The notes under the pieces are model-generated. The model was not told where the DNA came from. It saw nothing but the letters and a program-made list of their open reading frames with translations, and did no database searches. Source: an uncultured Aquimarina sp. (GTDB lineage Bacteria; Bacteroidota; Bacteroidia; Flavobacteriales; Flavobacteriaceae). From it: DNA of 64,000 bases. The stretch covers positions 1 to 64,000 of the forward strand of contig NZ_CANMQT010000001.1 of assembly GCF_947500065.1 (NCBI RefSeq), given 5' to 3'. Every line of letters starts with the position of its first letter. Position 1 is the first letter of the stretch. The translations under genes and the position numbers were made by a program. Positions 28,704-39,051 of this stretch are shown in pieces.

Positions 28704-29174
28704 TTAAAAAGTAAGAAACGAGAAAAATCGTGGTAAAAAACGCCCCGTAGATTCTTTGTATGTTTTATACTCCTCAAAAAAGACAAGTAATTTTTTTTCT
28801 TCATACCTGGATTTAAAATGAAAAAACACATAAATAGCAGTAGCAACAATCAATTTAAAAACGGAATCTGTATAAAAGCCATATCCAAATACGACACATA
28901 ATATTCCTGCATAAATTGGATGCCTTATAAATTTATAAAGACCCGTCTGAATCAATTCTGAATTCACCTTAGGGCTCGGAAAAGGAGATAAATTTTTATT
29001 GAGTTGTATTAATGAAATCAAAACAATTAAAATACCCAAAATTAAAACAAGTAAACCCATCTTATTTATCAATGATGGCCAATTGACTTTTAAAATCAAC
29101 ATTTCAAATACATATACCAAAAAGAGACCAAACTGAATAAATACGAATACAAAATCTTTAGTTTTTAATTCCAT
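28704..29174 (-). CDS. isoprenylcysteine carboxyl methyltransferase/PEMT-like membrane methyltransferase
   Basis: GLYKFIRHPIYAGILCVVFGY...RYEEKKL. Confidence 0.8.
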   Translation of the reverse strand: MELKTKDFVFVFIQFGLFLVYVFEMLILKVNWPSLINKMGLLVLILGILIVLISLIQLNKNLSPFPSPKVNSELIQTGLYKFIRHPIYAGILCVVFGYGFYTDSVFKLIVATAIYVFFHFKSRYEEKKLLVFFEEYKTYKESTGRFLPRFFSFLTF

Positions 29175-29227
29175 AAAATTATTATAAAACGGCTGTACTA
29201 TTGCATTATAAGTAATGATACTAAAAC

Positions 29228-29260
29228 AAACCCCATCTTAAACTATGAAGATGGGATTTG
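29228..29260 (-). terminator. rho-independent terminator
   Basis: aaaccccatctt..aagatgggattt. Confidence 0.65.
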
Positions 29261-29289
29261 TGTAATAAACTTCTTTTTCATTAATAAGC

Positions 29290-30360
29290 TTAGTACCTCA
29301 GCACTCCAAAAGGGTTTAGACCAGAATCAAAATCGGATATTTTCCTCAACGTTCCATTTCTTCTTAATTGATAAAAAACAACCTTAGTAGCAGTACCTCC
29401 AGAATGAGATAAGAATACGATATTTCCTCTTTTATTTACGGCAAGGTTATGTGGAGTATTAAAATCGGTATCAATTTCAGAAATTACATTATTATTATTA
29501 CGACCTATCACTCCGATCTTGTTATCTGCAATTCCGGTTGTCAAAACAAATCTTCTACTATTAGCGACTCCATGTGCAGAATTAAAGGGAATGACTCCTA
29601 ATTTATCCAAATTAAAACGGCTAAACACCGTAACACTATTATCATTTTGAGCAGGAACGTACAATTTAGATCCCACTGGCAATAGGTGCGCATCTCCTCC
29701 TACCACTTCGTGTTTAATGTATGCTAGCGTTTGCGTATTATACATGATTACATAACTTCTGTCGGGTCCATCTAAGACGGTTACATACGCCGCATAACCA
29801 CTCGGAGAAATTGTTACATCGTGCTGCACTGCATTCTCAGTAAGTTCTGGTATTTCATCAACAGGAAGTGGAATGTTTCTTATTACCGTATTTGATTTTA
29901 AATCAATAACTGAAGTAGATTTTGAAACTATATTATTAATCCATAACTGATTAACACGATCGTTAATCCACATATGGAATGCGCCTTGTTGAATTTCAAT
30001 TTCTCCTTTAAGTTCAAAAGAATCTGCATCATAATATAAAACTTTGCTATTTGCAAAATCGCCTATATAAACACTATTATTTCTTCTACTGTATGCAAGG
30101 TATGTAGGTTGTGCTCCTTCATCCGGAAGCATAATCTCCTGGACAAATTTGGTGGTTTTTGCATCAAAAACAGTAAAAGTAGAAGATCCTCTATTGGCGA
30201 CAAGAAAAAATTCATCATTGTGATAACCAAATTTAGCATCAGATACTTGAGTTTCTTGATGTAAAGCGTCTTTTTCTATTTGATTTACTTCGGTTTCACA
30301 TGAACCGAATACCAAAATTGCGATAGCTACGAAAGCTACTCTTAAAAACATTTTTTTCAT
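29290..30360 (-). CDS. YVTN-like beta-propeller lipoprotein
   Basis: lipobox VFGSCETE; repeated propeller blades. Confidence 0.75.
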   Translation of the reverse strand: MKKMFLRVAFVAIAILVFGSCETEVNQIEKDALHQETQVSDAKFGYHNDEFFLVANRGSSTFTVFDAKTTKFVQEIMLPDEGAQPTYLAYSRRNNSVYIGDFANSKVLYYDADSFELKGEIEIQQGAFHMWINDRVNQLWINNIVSKSTSVIDLKSNTVIRNIPLPVDEIPELTENAVQHDVTISPSGYAAYVTVLDGPDRSYVIMYNTQTLAYIKHEVVGGDAHLLPVGSKLYVPAQNDNSVTVFSRFNLDKLGVIPFNSAHGVANSRRFVLTTGIADNKIGVIGRNNNNVISEIDTDFNTPHNLAVNKRGNIVFLSHSGGTATKVVFYQLRRNGTLRKISDFDSGLNPFGVLRY

Positions 30361-30514
30361 TTGTGTGTATATTTAAGTTGGAATTATTCATTACTTAAGG
30401 TTTTAGGTATAAAAACATTCAATAAACTTACTATGACAATATAATTTTATAGAGTTTAGTAACTAACAACATATAAACTGAAAATCAATAGATTAAGTTT
30501 AATGTTTATATCAG

Positions 30515-30580
30515 TTCGAGCGGAGTCGAGAACAATTGACTGTTAAAAATAGGCTTCGACTCCGCTCAGCCTGACATTAT
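30515..30580. repeat. flavobacterial intergenic palindrome (gagcggagtcgag..ttcgactccgctcagcctgaca)
   Basis: inverted repeat. Confidence 0.6.
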
Positions 30581-30647
30581 TATTACAGAAATAACTATCT
30601 ACAGACCTCAATAATTTTGTATGTATCTGATTTACAAGTTCGGAAAT

Positions 30648-30851
30648 CTATTTAACCTTACACGTATTTAGTCCTACGATAGCATACAAAGGACAAAAGC
30701 TAACAAAGCTTGTAAGTACAAATATCACAGAAAGTCCTACTAGCACATACCCCAAAGTGCCTTGTATAACTCCAGTGAAGTACAATATACCAATCCCAAT
30801 AGCTGCTAGTATTCTTATAATGCGATCTAAACCGCCCATATTCTTTTTCAT
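30648..30851 (-). CDS. DUF2892/YgaP-TM-like small membrane protein
   Basis: MKKNMGGLDRIIRILAAIGIG...FCPLYAIVGLNTCKVK. Confidence 0.82.
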   Translation of the reverse strand: MKKNMGGLDRIIRILAAIGIGILYFTGVIQGTLGYVLVGLSVIFVLTSFVSFCPLYAIVGLNTCKVK

Positions 30852-31103
30852 ATACTTATATATTTTACGTTAAAAAAATTCAATAATTAACACTACTCCA
30901 GCCACAATACTCGAACATATAACACAGATAATTAGTAATTTAAATCCTTTATGCATGCGTATACGTTATTTTGTTTTAGGTTTATTCATCAACACATACT
31001 AGATGGCTAACAATTAAGTATCTTGAAATAAATTATTTGAGTATTGTTTTTATTTTCTCAAATTAGTGTGAAACAAATTTATTTAAGAAAATCAGTAAAA
31101 GAT

Positions 31104-31117
31104 GTGACAATTGTTAC
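31104..31117. promoter_or_regulatory. dyad GTGACAATTGTTAC
   Basis: one mismatch to GTAACnnnnGTTAC; upstream of methyltransferase. Confidence 0.45.
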
Positions 31118-31132
31118 AACTAAGATTGTTTT

Positions 31133-31741
31133 ATGAAGCATACAGAAAAACTAAGAACAGCACTAGGAAATATAGATATCTACTTATTAGATCAAATATT
31201 AAAAGATCGCTATTCGCAAAATGATAAGATACTAGATGCTGGTTGTGGAAGTGGTAGAAATATATATTGGTTTTATAAAAATAGATTTAATGTATATGCT
31301 GTAGATAAGGAAATTGAACAGATCGAATACTTGAAACTTACGTATCCTGATTGGAGCGATCAGTTTAGTAATGCTTCATTAGAACAATTGCCTTATGATG
31401 GTGATTTTTTTGATCATATCATTTGTAGTGCAGTGCTACATTTTGCTACAAGTATCCATCACTTTAAAACTATGTTTTCAGAACTCTTACGTGTATTAAA
31501 ACCTTCCGGAACCTTATTCATAAGGATGACTTCTGATATTGGAATTGAAAATAAAATAACTCATATAGGAGAAGGCGTTTATAGATTAGGTGATGAGTCT
31601 GATCGATTTTTACTTACTAAAGAGTTACTATCTCTACTAATGGAGGAGCATCAATTATCATTCTTAGAACCTTTAAAATCTACTAATGTTCATGACCTTA
31701 GGTCTATGTCTACTTTAGTGCTTCAGAAAAATGGTAAATAA
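31133..31741 (+). CDS. class I SAM-dependent methyltransferase
   Basis: KILDAGCGSGRNIYWF...HIICSAVLHF. Confidence 0.85.
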   Translation: MKHTEKLRTALGNIDIYLLDQILKDRYSQNDKILDAGCGSGRNIYWFYKNRFNVYAVDKEIEQIEYLKLTYPDWSDQFSNASLEQLPYDGDFFDHIICSAVLHFATSIHHFKTMFSELLRVLKPSGTLFIRMTSDIGIENKITHIGEGVYRLGDESDRFLLTKELLSLLMEEHQLSFLEPLKSTNVHDLRSMSTLVLQKNGK

Positions 31742-31743
31742 GA

Positions 31744-32388
31744 TTAACCTTTATCAATCAGTTCTATCGCACCTTGTTTTAAAACTATAAAACCTTCTTG
31801 TTCCAGTTTTTTGAGTAATCGTGATATCACTTCCCTAGAAGAACCTAAATCATAGGCGATATGCTGGTGCGTAGTATTTAGCGTATTACGTCCTTTTAAC
31901 TTTGCCTCTTTTTTTAGATATTCTAATAACCTTGTATCCTTATTAGAAAATGTTAGTATTTCTATGACATTTAATAATTCTTCGAATTTAATATTGAAAA
32001 GATCATAAATAAACTCATTCCACTTAGGATACTTTTTAGCTATGGCAAGTGCTTTATCTGCTGGGATAATGACAACTTCAGAATCCTCTTCGATAACTGC
32101 CTTTACCTTGCTTGTTTCATTCTTTACCAAAGTGGTTACAGACATTACACAGCTTTCTCCTGGTTTTATATAATATAACAATACTTCATTTCCGTGAATT
32201 TGCTCTTCTTTAAATACTTTTGCCAAACCAGAAATAAGTAATGGAATTACTTTTACATATGCTCCTTGTCTTAAAATTACGGTCCCAGCATCAAAGGTAT
32301 GAACACTACTAATTGCTACAAGTTCTGCTTTTAATTCTGGCATTGTTGCCAACTTTGGAAAGTACGTATCTAGTGCTTTTGAGATCAA
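31744..32388 (-). CDS. Crp/Fnr-family transcriptional regulator
   Basis: cNMP-like fold plus HQHIAYDLGSSREVISRLLKKLEQEG HTH. Confidence 0.9.
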   Translation of the reverse strand: MISKALDTYFPKLATMPELKAELVAISSVHTFDAGTVILRQGAYVKVIPLLISGLAKVFKEEQIHGNEVLLYYIKPGESCVMSVTTLVKNETSKVKAVIEEDSEVVIIPADKALAIAKKYPKWNEFIYDLFNIKFEELLNVIEILTFSNKDTRLLEYLKKEAKLKGRNTLNTTHQHIAYDLGSSREVISRLLKKLEQEGFIVLKQGAIELIDKG

Positions 32389-32437
32389 TAGGAACTATTT
32401 TTCACTAATTTAATCAATAATTTATCTCTATGTGAGG

Positions 32438-32881
32438 CTATTTTTTCGGATTCTCGATCCAGACTTTATATCCTCCTTTAAAATCATATATTTTCTTGAA
32501 ACCTAGCGTTACTAGTAACTTAGCAGCTCGATGACTTCTCCAACCAGAATAACAATAGATATAAACAGGTTTTTCTTTATCTAGTTTTTGGAACGCTGCA
32601 GTGAATTTTTCTTTATCCGCAATACCGATATTAATAGCATCATCAATATATCCTGCATGATATTCTTTGGGAGTACGTATGTCCACAAACTGAACATCTT
32701 TGTGTAGCACCTTTTCCTTTATGGTATTGATATCTACAATAATGATTTTATCATTTTCTTTTATAATATCGGATTTTTGATTTCCAGATATTTGCTGTGA
32801 AAAAACTCCTGAAACGCTAAATAATAACAATATCAGATATAGATTAGGTTTTATTAACTTAGAATTTACTGGATATATCAT
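32438..32881 (-). CDS. secreted rhodanese-like protein
   Basis: VQFVDIRTPKEYHAGYIDDAINI...YCYSGWRSHRAAKLL. Confidence 0.88.
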   Translation of the reverse strand: MIYPVNSKLIKPNLYLILLLFSVSGVFSQQISGNQKSDIIKENDKIIIVDINTIKEKVLHKDVQFVDIRTPKEYHAGYIDDAINIGIADKEKFTAAFQKLDKEKPVYIYCYSGWRSHRAAKLLVTLGFKKIYDFKGGYKVWIENPKK

Positions 32882-32884
32882 ACA

Positions 32885-34297
32885 TTATTTTAGTGTACTT
32901 GGACATACATACGCTGTAGTTTCTATACCAGCTTTCTTCATTGCAGAAAAGCCACCAGCCACATCAATAATATTATGAATACCTCTACTTTTTAATATAG
33001 ATGCTGCAATTACAGATCTATATCCTCCAGCACAATGTATATAGAATGATTTGTCTTCGGGAAAATCATTCATATAATCATTGATAAAGTCTAAAGGCGA
33101 ATTTTTTGCTTTATCGAGATGTTCAGCAACAAATTCACTTTCTTTTCTCACATCAAAAATTGCTACTTCTTCAGCGTTCAATTTATTTTTAAGTTCTTCT
33201 GCTGTTATTGATGATAAGGTATCATAATCTTTTCCTGCTTTTTTCCAGGCTTCCATCCCTCCTTCTAGATATCCTATTGTTTTATCAAACCCTACACGAG
33301 ATAATCGAGTAATCGTTTCTTCTTCTTTACCTTCTGGAGCAACTAGTAAAATAGGTTGCGCTACATCAGCAATCAAAGCGCCTACCCAAGGTGCAAAACC
33401 ACCTTCGATTCCGATAAATATAGATCTGGGAATATGTCCTTTTACATATTCGTTTTGATGTCTTACATCCAATACAATCGCACCTGTTTCGTTTGCTAAA
33501 ACCTCAAATTCTTCTGGCGATAATGGTTTGGTTCCTCTTTCCAAGACTTCGTCTATATCTTCGTATCCTTCTTTGTTCAACTTTACGTTTAAAGGGAAAT
33601 ATTGCGGAGGAGGTAATAAACCATCGGTCACTTCTTTTACAAATTCTTCTTTGGTCATATCTGCGCGTAACGCATAATTCATCTGCTTCTGGTTTCCTAA
33701 AGTGTCTACCGTTTCTTTCATCATATTTTTACCACAAGCAGAACCTGCTCCATGAGCGGGATATACGATTACATCATCGGCCAAAGGCATAATTTTATTT
33801 CTTAAGCTGTCAAATAATGTTTCTGCCAGTTCTTCCTGAGTCATATGAGCCGCTTTCTGTGCTAAATCAGGACGCCCTACATCACCTAAAAACAAGGTGT
33901 CTCCACTAAAAATAGCATGATCTTTACCATTTTTATCTCTTAGCAAATAGGTTGTACTTTCCATAGTATGACCTGGAGTATGTAATGCTATTATTGTAAG
34001 ATCACCCAATGTAAACTTTTGTCCGTCTGTAGCAATAGTAGCTTCAAAAGACGGATTAGCATTGGGTCCATAAATAATCTCTGCTCCAGTTTCTTTAGCT
34101 AGCGTAACATGTCCACTCACGAAATCTGCATGAAAATGAGTTTCAAAAATGTATTTAATTTTTCCGTTATCGTTTTTTGCTCTTTCGATGTATGGCTTTA
34201 CTTCTCTCAGCGGGTCTATAATTGCCACCTCTCCTTTACTTTCTATATAATAAGCACCTTGTGCCAGACATCCTGTATATATTTGTTCAATATTCAT
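32885..34297 (-). CDS. persulfide dioxygenase (ETHE1/BLH-like MBL) fused to two rhodanese domains, CstB-like
   Basis: ETHFHADFVSGH, FSGDTLFLGDVGRPDL, rhodanese 1 lacking Cys loop, rhodanese 2 CAGGYRS. Confidence 0.9.
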   Translation of the reverse strand: MNIEQIYTGCLAQGAYYIESKGEVAIIDPLREVKPYIERAKNDNGKIKYIFETHFHADFVSGHVTLAKETGAEIIYGPNANPSFEATIATDGQKFTLGDLTIIALHTPGHTMESTTYLLRDKNGKDHAIFSGDTLFLGDVGRPDLAQKAAHMTQEELAETLFDSLRNKIMPLADDVIVYPAHGAGSACGKNMMKETVDTLGNQKQMNYALRADMTKEEFVKEVTDGLLPPPQYFPLNVKLNKEGYEDIDEVLERGTKPLSPEEFEVLANETGAIVLDVRHQNEYVKGHIPRSIFIGIEGGFAPWVGALIADVAQPILLVAPEGKEEETITRLSRVGFDKTIGYLEGGMEAWKKAGKDYDTLSSITAEELKNKLNAEEVAIFDVRKESEFVAEHLDKAKNSPLDFINDYMNDFPEDKSFYIHCAGGYRSVIAASILKSRGIHNIIDVAGGFSAMKKAGIETTAYVCPSTLK

Positions 34298-34385
34298 ACT
34301 TTCTATTATTTCTATTGTTCCCCGAAAATCGAGGTAATATATTCTTTTTTGTTTTCTAAAATACTACTCTAATTATCTTTTTACA

Positions 34386-34399
34386 GTAACAATTGTTAC
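34386..34399. promoter_or_regulatory. perfect dyad GTAACAATTGTTAC
   Basis: 88 nt upstream of persulfide dioxygenase gene. Confidence 0.65.
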
Positions 34400-34422
34400 A
34401 AAATACAAAATCAAAGTTCTAC

Positions 34423-35223
34423 TTACCCCAATTCCTTTATAAGTATGTAAATACCCATTACTAAAACGAACCAGCCAAACCCTTTTTCTAGTTTCTTACC
34501 TTCTATAAAATTAGATATATACATTCCTATAAAAATTCCGATAATAGAGATTCCTGTAAATGATATTAGAAAAACCCAATCTATTTCTAGATTTTCTACA
34601 TCTCCTATAAAACCAATCAATGACTTAATCGCAATAATTAATAATGAAGTTGCTACCGCTTTTTTCATAGGTAATCTTGCGAATAAAACCAAGGCTGGGA
34701 TAATTAAAAAACCTCCACCTGCTCCAACAATCCCTGTTAAAGCTCCGACCAAAAAGCCTTCTCCTACTATCAAAGGATAATTATAGTTAACTATCGTTTC
34801 CTTTTCTAGGGATTCTTTTCTATTTTTTATCATAGAAACTGAAGCCATTAACATGATCATTGCAAAAAAAACCATAATCCCAATATTCTTAGTAATCGTA
34901 AATTCCACAATTGAAAAAAGCTCATCAGGTATCGCCGGAACAAAAAACCTTCTAGTAAGATACACCGCAATAAAAGCGGGGATCGAAAAAACAATAGCAG
35001 TTCTAAAGCTAACCAATCCTTTTCTAAAATTTCTAATCGCTCCTACTAATGCAGAAGACCCAACTACAAATAATGAATATGCAGTAGCAGTTACGGGATT
35101 GATATGCATCAAGTATACAAAAATCGGCACTGTCAATATAGAACCTCCACCACCTATTAAACCTAATACAACTCCAATGGTCAATGCTCCAAAATATCCC
35201 AGAACTTCTATTATTTCCATCAA
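34423..35223 (-). CDS. TauE/SafE-family sulfite exporter
   Basis: GVVLGLIGGGGSILTVPIFVYL...GIVGAGGGFLIIPALVLFA. Confidence 0.9.
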   Translation of the reverse strand: MMEIIEVLGYFGALTIGVVLGLIGGGGSILTVPIFVYLMHINPVTATAYSLFVVGSSALVGAIRNFRKGLVSFRTAIVFSIPAFIAVYLTRRFFVPAIPDELFSIVEFTITKNIGIMVFFAMIMLMASVSMIKNRKESLEKETIVNYNYPLIVGEGFLVGALTGIVGAGGGFLIIPALVLFARLPMKKAVATSLLIIAIKSLIGFIGDVENLEIDWVFLISFTGISIIGIFIGMYISNFIEGKKLEKGFGWFVLVMGIYILIKELG

Positions 35224-35266
35224 TTATTTTTTTTGACAAAAATAACGTCAGAATTATGTGATCACA

Positions 35267-35280
35267 GTAACATTAGTTAC
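35267..35280. promoter_or_regulatory. dyad GTAACATTAGTTAC
   Basis: GTAAC-N4-GTTAC 43 nt upstream of tauE. Confidence 0.6.
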
Positions 35281-35287
35281 ATAGGCT

Positions 35288-35920
35288 TTAGAGACTTATA
35301 ACTGTAATATTATTTCGATTCAGTTTTATCTTGCCTTCTACCTCTAATTTTTTCAATAATCTTGATATTACTACTCGCGAAGTATGTAAATCATACGCAA
35401 TTTCCTGATGTGTATTATGAACTATAGTATCGTTATTGACTTTGGTTTTGTCCTTCAGATATTTTAGCAATCGTTCGTCCATATTAAGAAAAGCAATGCT
35501 ATCAATAGTTTCTATAGCTTCCATCAATCTTTTATGATAACTTTCGAAAACAAAATTCCTCCAGGATTTATACTTTGCTGTCCATTCTTCCATTTTTTCC
35601 ACCGGAATCATAATAAGCGTAGCATCTGTTTCTGCAATTGCTTTGATTTCGCTTTTATGATGACCGATACAACAAGATAAGGTCATCGCACAGGTATCTC
35701 CTTTCTCTAAAAAGTAAAGTAATAACTCATCTCCTTCCTGATCTTCTCTCAATATTCTAATCGCTCCATTTATAATTAAAGGCATGGATTTAATATAACT
35801 TCCTGGTCGTATGAGTTCCATTCCTTCTGGAATCTCTTTAAAAGTTGCTACACTATTGATTTCTTCTAATAGTTCATTTTCAAAAAGATGCCCATAATTA
35901 TTCTTAAGTTCTTGAATCAT
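35288..35920 (-). CDS. Crp/Fnr-family transcriptional regulator with CxxxxxCC motif
   Basis: DTCAMTLSCCIGHHKSEIKA; HQEIAYDLHTSRVVISRLLKKLE. Confidence 0.9.
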   Translation of the reverse strand: MIQELKNNYGHLFENELLEEINSVATFKEIPEGMELIRPGSYIKSMPLIINGAIRILREDQEGDELLLYFLEKGDTCAMTLSCCIGHHKSEIKAIAETDATLIMIPVEKMEEWTAKYKSWRNFVFESYHKRLMEAIETIDSIAFLNMDERLLKYLKDKTKVNNDTIVHNTHQEIAYDLHTSRVVISRLLKKLEVEGKIKLNRNNITVISL

Positions 35921-36723
35921 TATTGTAATTGTTGTTTTTGATTCTCAAAATATAATGCCAGTTGTTGTTTTGCTTCTTCATATCCTAAATCAAACATTTT
36001 ATCCACATTACCACCACTAAAAACTCCATAATTTGCCAATTTTTTTGGCTGAATTACAAGATCACAGTTTTTAAATTTTATTTCAGAATTTGACATCTCC
36101 TTTAAGTAATATGCACGCTGCATCACACTGTAGGAGTTTTTAAAATCTGTGATTTTAGGTTGTTTTATGGGTGTAACATCAATACCTATGATAATATCAC
36201 AATCTTTCTGTATCGGTGCAATAGGAAAGTTATCTAAGATCCAACCATCAGAATATAATTGATCTCCAATTTTTATTGGAGAAAATACTCCAGGAAAAGC
36301 CGCTGAAGCCAATATAGGTTTAATTAATTCTCCCTTATCAAAAACGGTAACTGTACCTTCTACCAGATTGGTAGCGGTTACAAATAGTTTTTTATCCAGG
36401 CTTTCGAAAGAATTCTGTGGTAAGTACTTAATAAGATCATCATAGAATTTTTCTGAATCCAAAAATCCTGCTTTTTTCCTAGTAAATCTATTGAACTTAA
36501 ACAAAGGAGTATTGCTAAAAAAACCTTTCATTTTCTCTATAGAATTTCCCGCAGCGTAAAATGATCCTACAATTGCTCCCGCACTTGTACCTGAAATAAC
36601 ATTGGGAATTAACCCTGATTCTTCTATTGCTTTTATCGCTCCGACATGGGCAACTCCCTTAAATCCTCCACCAGAGAGTACCAGTCCAACATTTTTTGAT
36701 GTCTCCATTTCTTTGTGTTTCAT
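35920..36723 (-). CDS. patatin-like phospholipase
   Basis: GLVLSGGGFKGVAHVGAI, GTSAGAIVG, SDGW. Confidence 0.92.
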   Translation of the reverse strand: MKHKEMETSKNVGLVLSGGGFKGVAHVGAIKAIEESGLIPNVISGTSAGAIVGSFYAAGNSIEKMKGFFSNTPLFKFNRFTRKKAGFLDSEKFYDDLIKYLPQNSFESLDKKLFVTATNLVEGTVTVFDKGELIKPILASAAFPGVFSPIKIGDQLYSDGWILDNFPIAPIQKDCDIIIGIDVTPIKQPKITDFKNSYSVMQRAYYLKEMSNSEIKFKNCDLVIQPKKLANYGVFSGGNVDKMFDLGYEEAKQQLALYFENQKQQLQ

Positions 36724-38141
36724 AGAATCGGGCTAAAAACTTTAGCCATCCCTTCTTTCAGTTTCTCTATCCAAGATCTATTTACAAAAGTAGCATAGTT
36801 TAACTGAACACTTTGTTTACAATCACTTAAAAAATCATTCTTTAATTCAATTGCAAAAGTATCATCATATATGATCACATTTACTTCATAATTCTGTTCA
36901 AAACTTCTGATATCAAGATTCGTAGTACCTACGGAAGAAACGGTATCATCAACAACAATCGTTTTACTATGTAAAAAACCATCAGAAAATAAATAGATTT
37001 TAACACCAGCCTCCATCAATCCTTCAAAATAAGATCGCACACACCAACGAACAATTGTACTATCAGATATATCCGAAAGTAACAACCTTACCTCCACACC
37101 ACTTAAGGCTGCAACTTTTAAAGCTTCCAGAATAGCTTCTCCAGGAATGATATATGGATTCGCGATATAGATATAATCCTTAGCTTCATTTATCAATGAA
37201 AAATATAACTGTTGCGTGGCAGAAAAATCTTCATCCGGACCACTATGCACTGTTTGAGCAGTCATAGTTCCCATTTTTTTATAGGTCGTAAAATATAATG
37301 GACTTAAAATATTTTCCTTATTACTTACCAGATACCAATCCATGACAAAAATCGCCTGTAAACTATGTACAACAGGTCCTTCTAATTGCAAATGCATATC
37401 ATGCCAAATTCCTAAGGTAGGATCACCGGTCACATATTTATCAGAAATATTAATCCCACCAGTAAAAGCAATTTTATTATCTATTACGATGATTTTTCGA
37501 TGGTTTCTGTAATTAATCGAAGATAAAAACTTACCGAATCGAACAGGTAAAAAACTATAAATCTCTACTCCTGCTTTCCGAAGTTTTTTAATATACTTTT
37601 TGCTTAGAGACTTGCTCCCGATTCCATCATAAAGGATACGTATCTGAACTCCCTCTTTTATTTTTTGTGCAAAAAGTTCGAAAAGTCCTTCTGCTAATTC
37701 TCCATCTTCAAAAATATAATATTGTAAATGAATAAAGTCTGTCGCTTTCTGTAGGCTTTCGAATATTGCCTGAAACGTAGCGTTTCCATTTTTAAGAAGT
37801 TTCAGCTTATTTCCTGCACTAGGCGCAAAACCGCAGTTTCTGATAATGAGTCTGATTAATTTTTGATGCTCTTGGTATTCCTCCTCCGTTACAGCATCAT
37901 AATGGCTTTCTGCTTTTTTTAAATAGGTACTAATGTCATCAGTTCTTTTAAGTTTAAACAGCTTATTTTTTCTTCGGTTTCGACCTAACAACAGATAAAA
38001 CAACATTCCACCAACAGGAATTGTAAAAATAGCCAGCATCCAAGCCAAGGTTTTGGTTGGACGCATTCCATATACCAGGAGTTTAATGACAATTATAGTT
38101 CCAGTCAAAAAGTATAGGATAAGAAAAGTAGCATATACCAT
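36720..38141 (-). CDS. cls: cardiolipin synthase (PLD family)
   Basis: two HxK motifs: NHRKIIVIDNKIAFTGG, LHSKTIVVDDTVSSVGT. Confidence 0.9.
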   Translation of the reverse strand: MVYATFLILYFLTGTIIVIKLLVYGMRPTKTLAWMLAIFTIPVGGMLFYLLLGRNRRKNKLFKLKRTDDISTYLKKAESHYDAVTEEEYQEHQKLIRLIIRNCGFAPSAGNKLKLLKNGNATFQAIFESLQKATDFIHLQYYIFEDGELAEGLFELFAQKIKEGVQIRILYDGIGSKSLSKKYIKKLRKAGVEIYSFLPVRFGKFLSSINYRNHRKIIVIDNKIAFTGGINISDKYVTGDPTLGIWHDMHLQLEGPVVHSLQAIFVMDWYLVSNKENILSPLYFTTYKKMGTMTAQTVHSGPDEDFSATQQLYFSLINEAKDYIYIANPYIIPGEAILEALKVAALSGVEVRLLLSDISDSTIVRWCVRSYFEGLMEAGVKIYLFSDGFLHSKTIVVDDTVSSVGTTNLDIRSFEQNYEVNVIIYDDTFAIELKNDFLSDCKQSVQLNYATFVNRSWIEKLKEGMAKVFSPIL

Positions 38142-38163
38142 CTCCTAGTAATTTTCTATTACA

Positions 38164-39000
38164 TCAATTATGCATAATAAGTAAGGGAACTCTGGTACCG
38201 TAACTTATTTTGGAAGTCTCAGAACCACTAAAGAATCGCTCCAGAAATGTTTCTCTTTGGATAAACATCGCATTCATATCGACATCCATAATTTGCACGA
38301 AACTATTGATGGCAAGAGCTGTAGGAACATTGGTAATAGAATGAAAGGTATGATTGATGTCTTTAAAAAAATCTTTTAGATGTTTCTTATCATCAAATTC
38401 TGCTATCGTAACTGTTTCGTCTTCTTTTATCTTTAGAATCCTTAAAGAGGCTTTAAATTTGATCAATGTATCTACTAAGGGTTCAATATTTTCTGTAGTG
38501 AAGTGGTCATTATAATCAATGGTATACAATATTGTTTTTAGCCCCTCAAAAACATATCCTTGAGGAATCACGAGTACCGGACAATCGATCTTACGAATTA
38601 CATTAAGTGTATTACTCCCGAAAACGACTTCTCTGGCACCTGTCGCTCCATTAGTACCCATAACGATGAGATCAATATTTTTTGATTTTACAGCCTGTTT
38701 GATCGCATCCGTAAAAATATCATAATCTGTAAGTGCATGAAACGTATAATTCTCGTGTAGAATTCCGTTTTTTAGTTCTGTTATCAATGTATTGAGTTGT
38801 TCCTTAGATCCTTTTAAGACGGATTGATGAATAGAAGTATTGGCGGGAGCAGTCATGAGATCATCCGTCATATAGTTAGAAGCTTTTTGCACATTCAGCA
38901 CATAAAACGTACAGAGCTCGTTTTTGAAAAACTCGAGTGCATAATCAATGGCATTTTTTGCATTTTCTGAAAAGTCAGTAGGAAGCAGGATATTTCTCAT
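38164..39000 (-). CDS. universal stress protein
   Basis: ILLPTDFSENAKNAIDYAL...VMGTNGATGAREVVFGSNT; start at MRNILL preferred. Confidence 0.92.
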   Translation of the reverse strand: MRNILLPTDFSENAKNAIDYALEFFKNELCTFYVLNVQKASNYMTDDLMTAPANTSIHQSVLKGSKEQLNTLITELKNGILHENYTFHALTDYDIFTDAIKQAVKSKNIDLIVMGTNGATGAREVVFGSNTLNVIRKIDCPVLVIPQGYVFEGLKTILYTIDYNDHFTTENIEPLVDTLIKFKASLRILKIKEDETVTIAEFDDKKHLKDFFKDINHTFHSITNVPTALAINSFVQIMDVDMNAMFIQRETFLERFFSGSETSKISYGTRVPLLIMHN

Positions 39001-39051
39001 TGTCTGATGATTTAATATCATAAAAGTACTGCTGCTTCTGCGGAGGAACTA

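Noticed and set aside
33493-33792. 99-aa + strand ORF inside persulfide dioxygenase
   Set aside because: Antisense to a strongly supported CDS; no domain signal.
34853-35239. ORFs 34853..35236 (+) and 35033..35239 (-) overlapping tauE
   Set aside because: Out-of-frame or antisense to TauE with biased composition.
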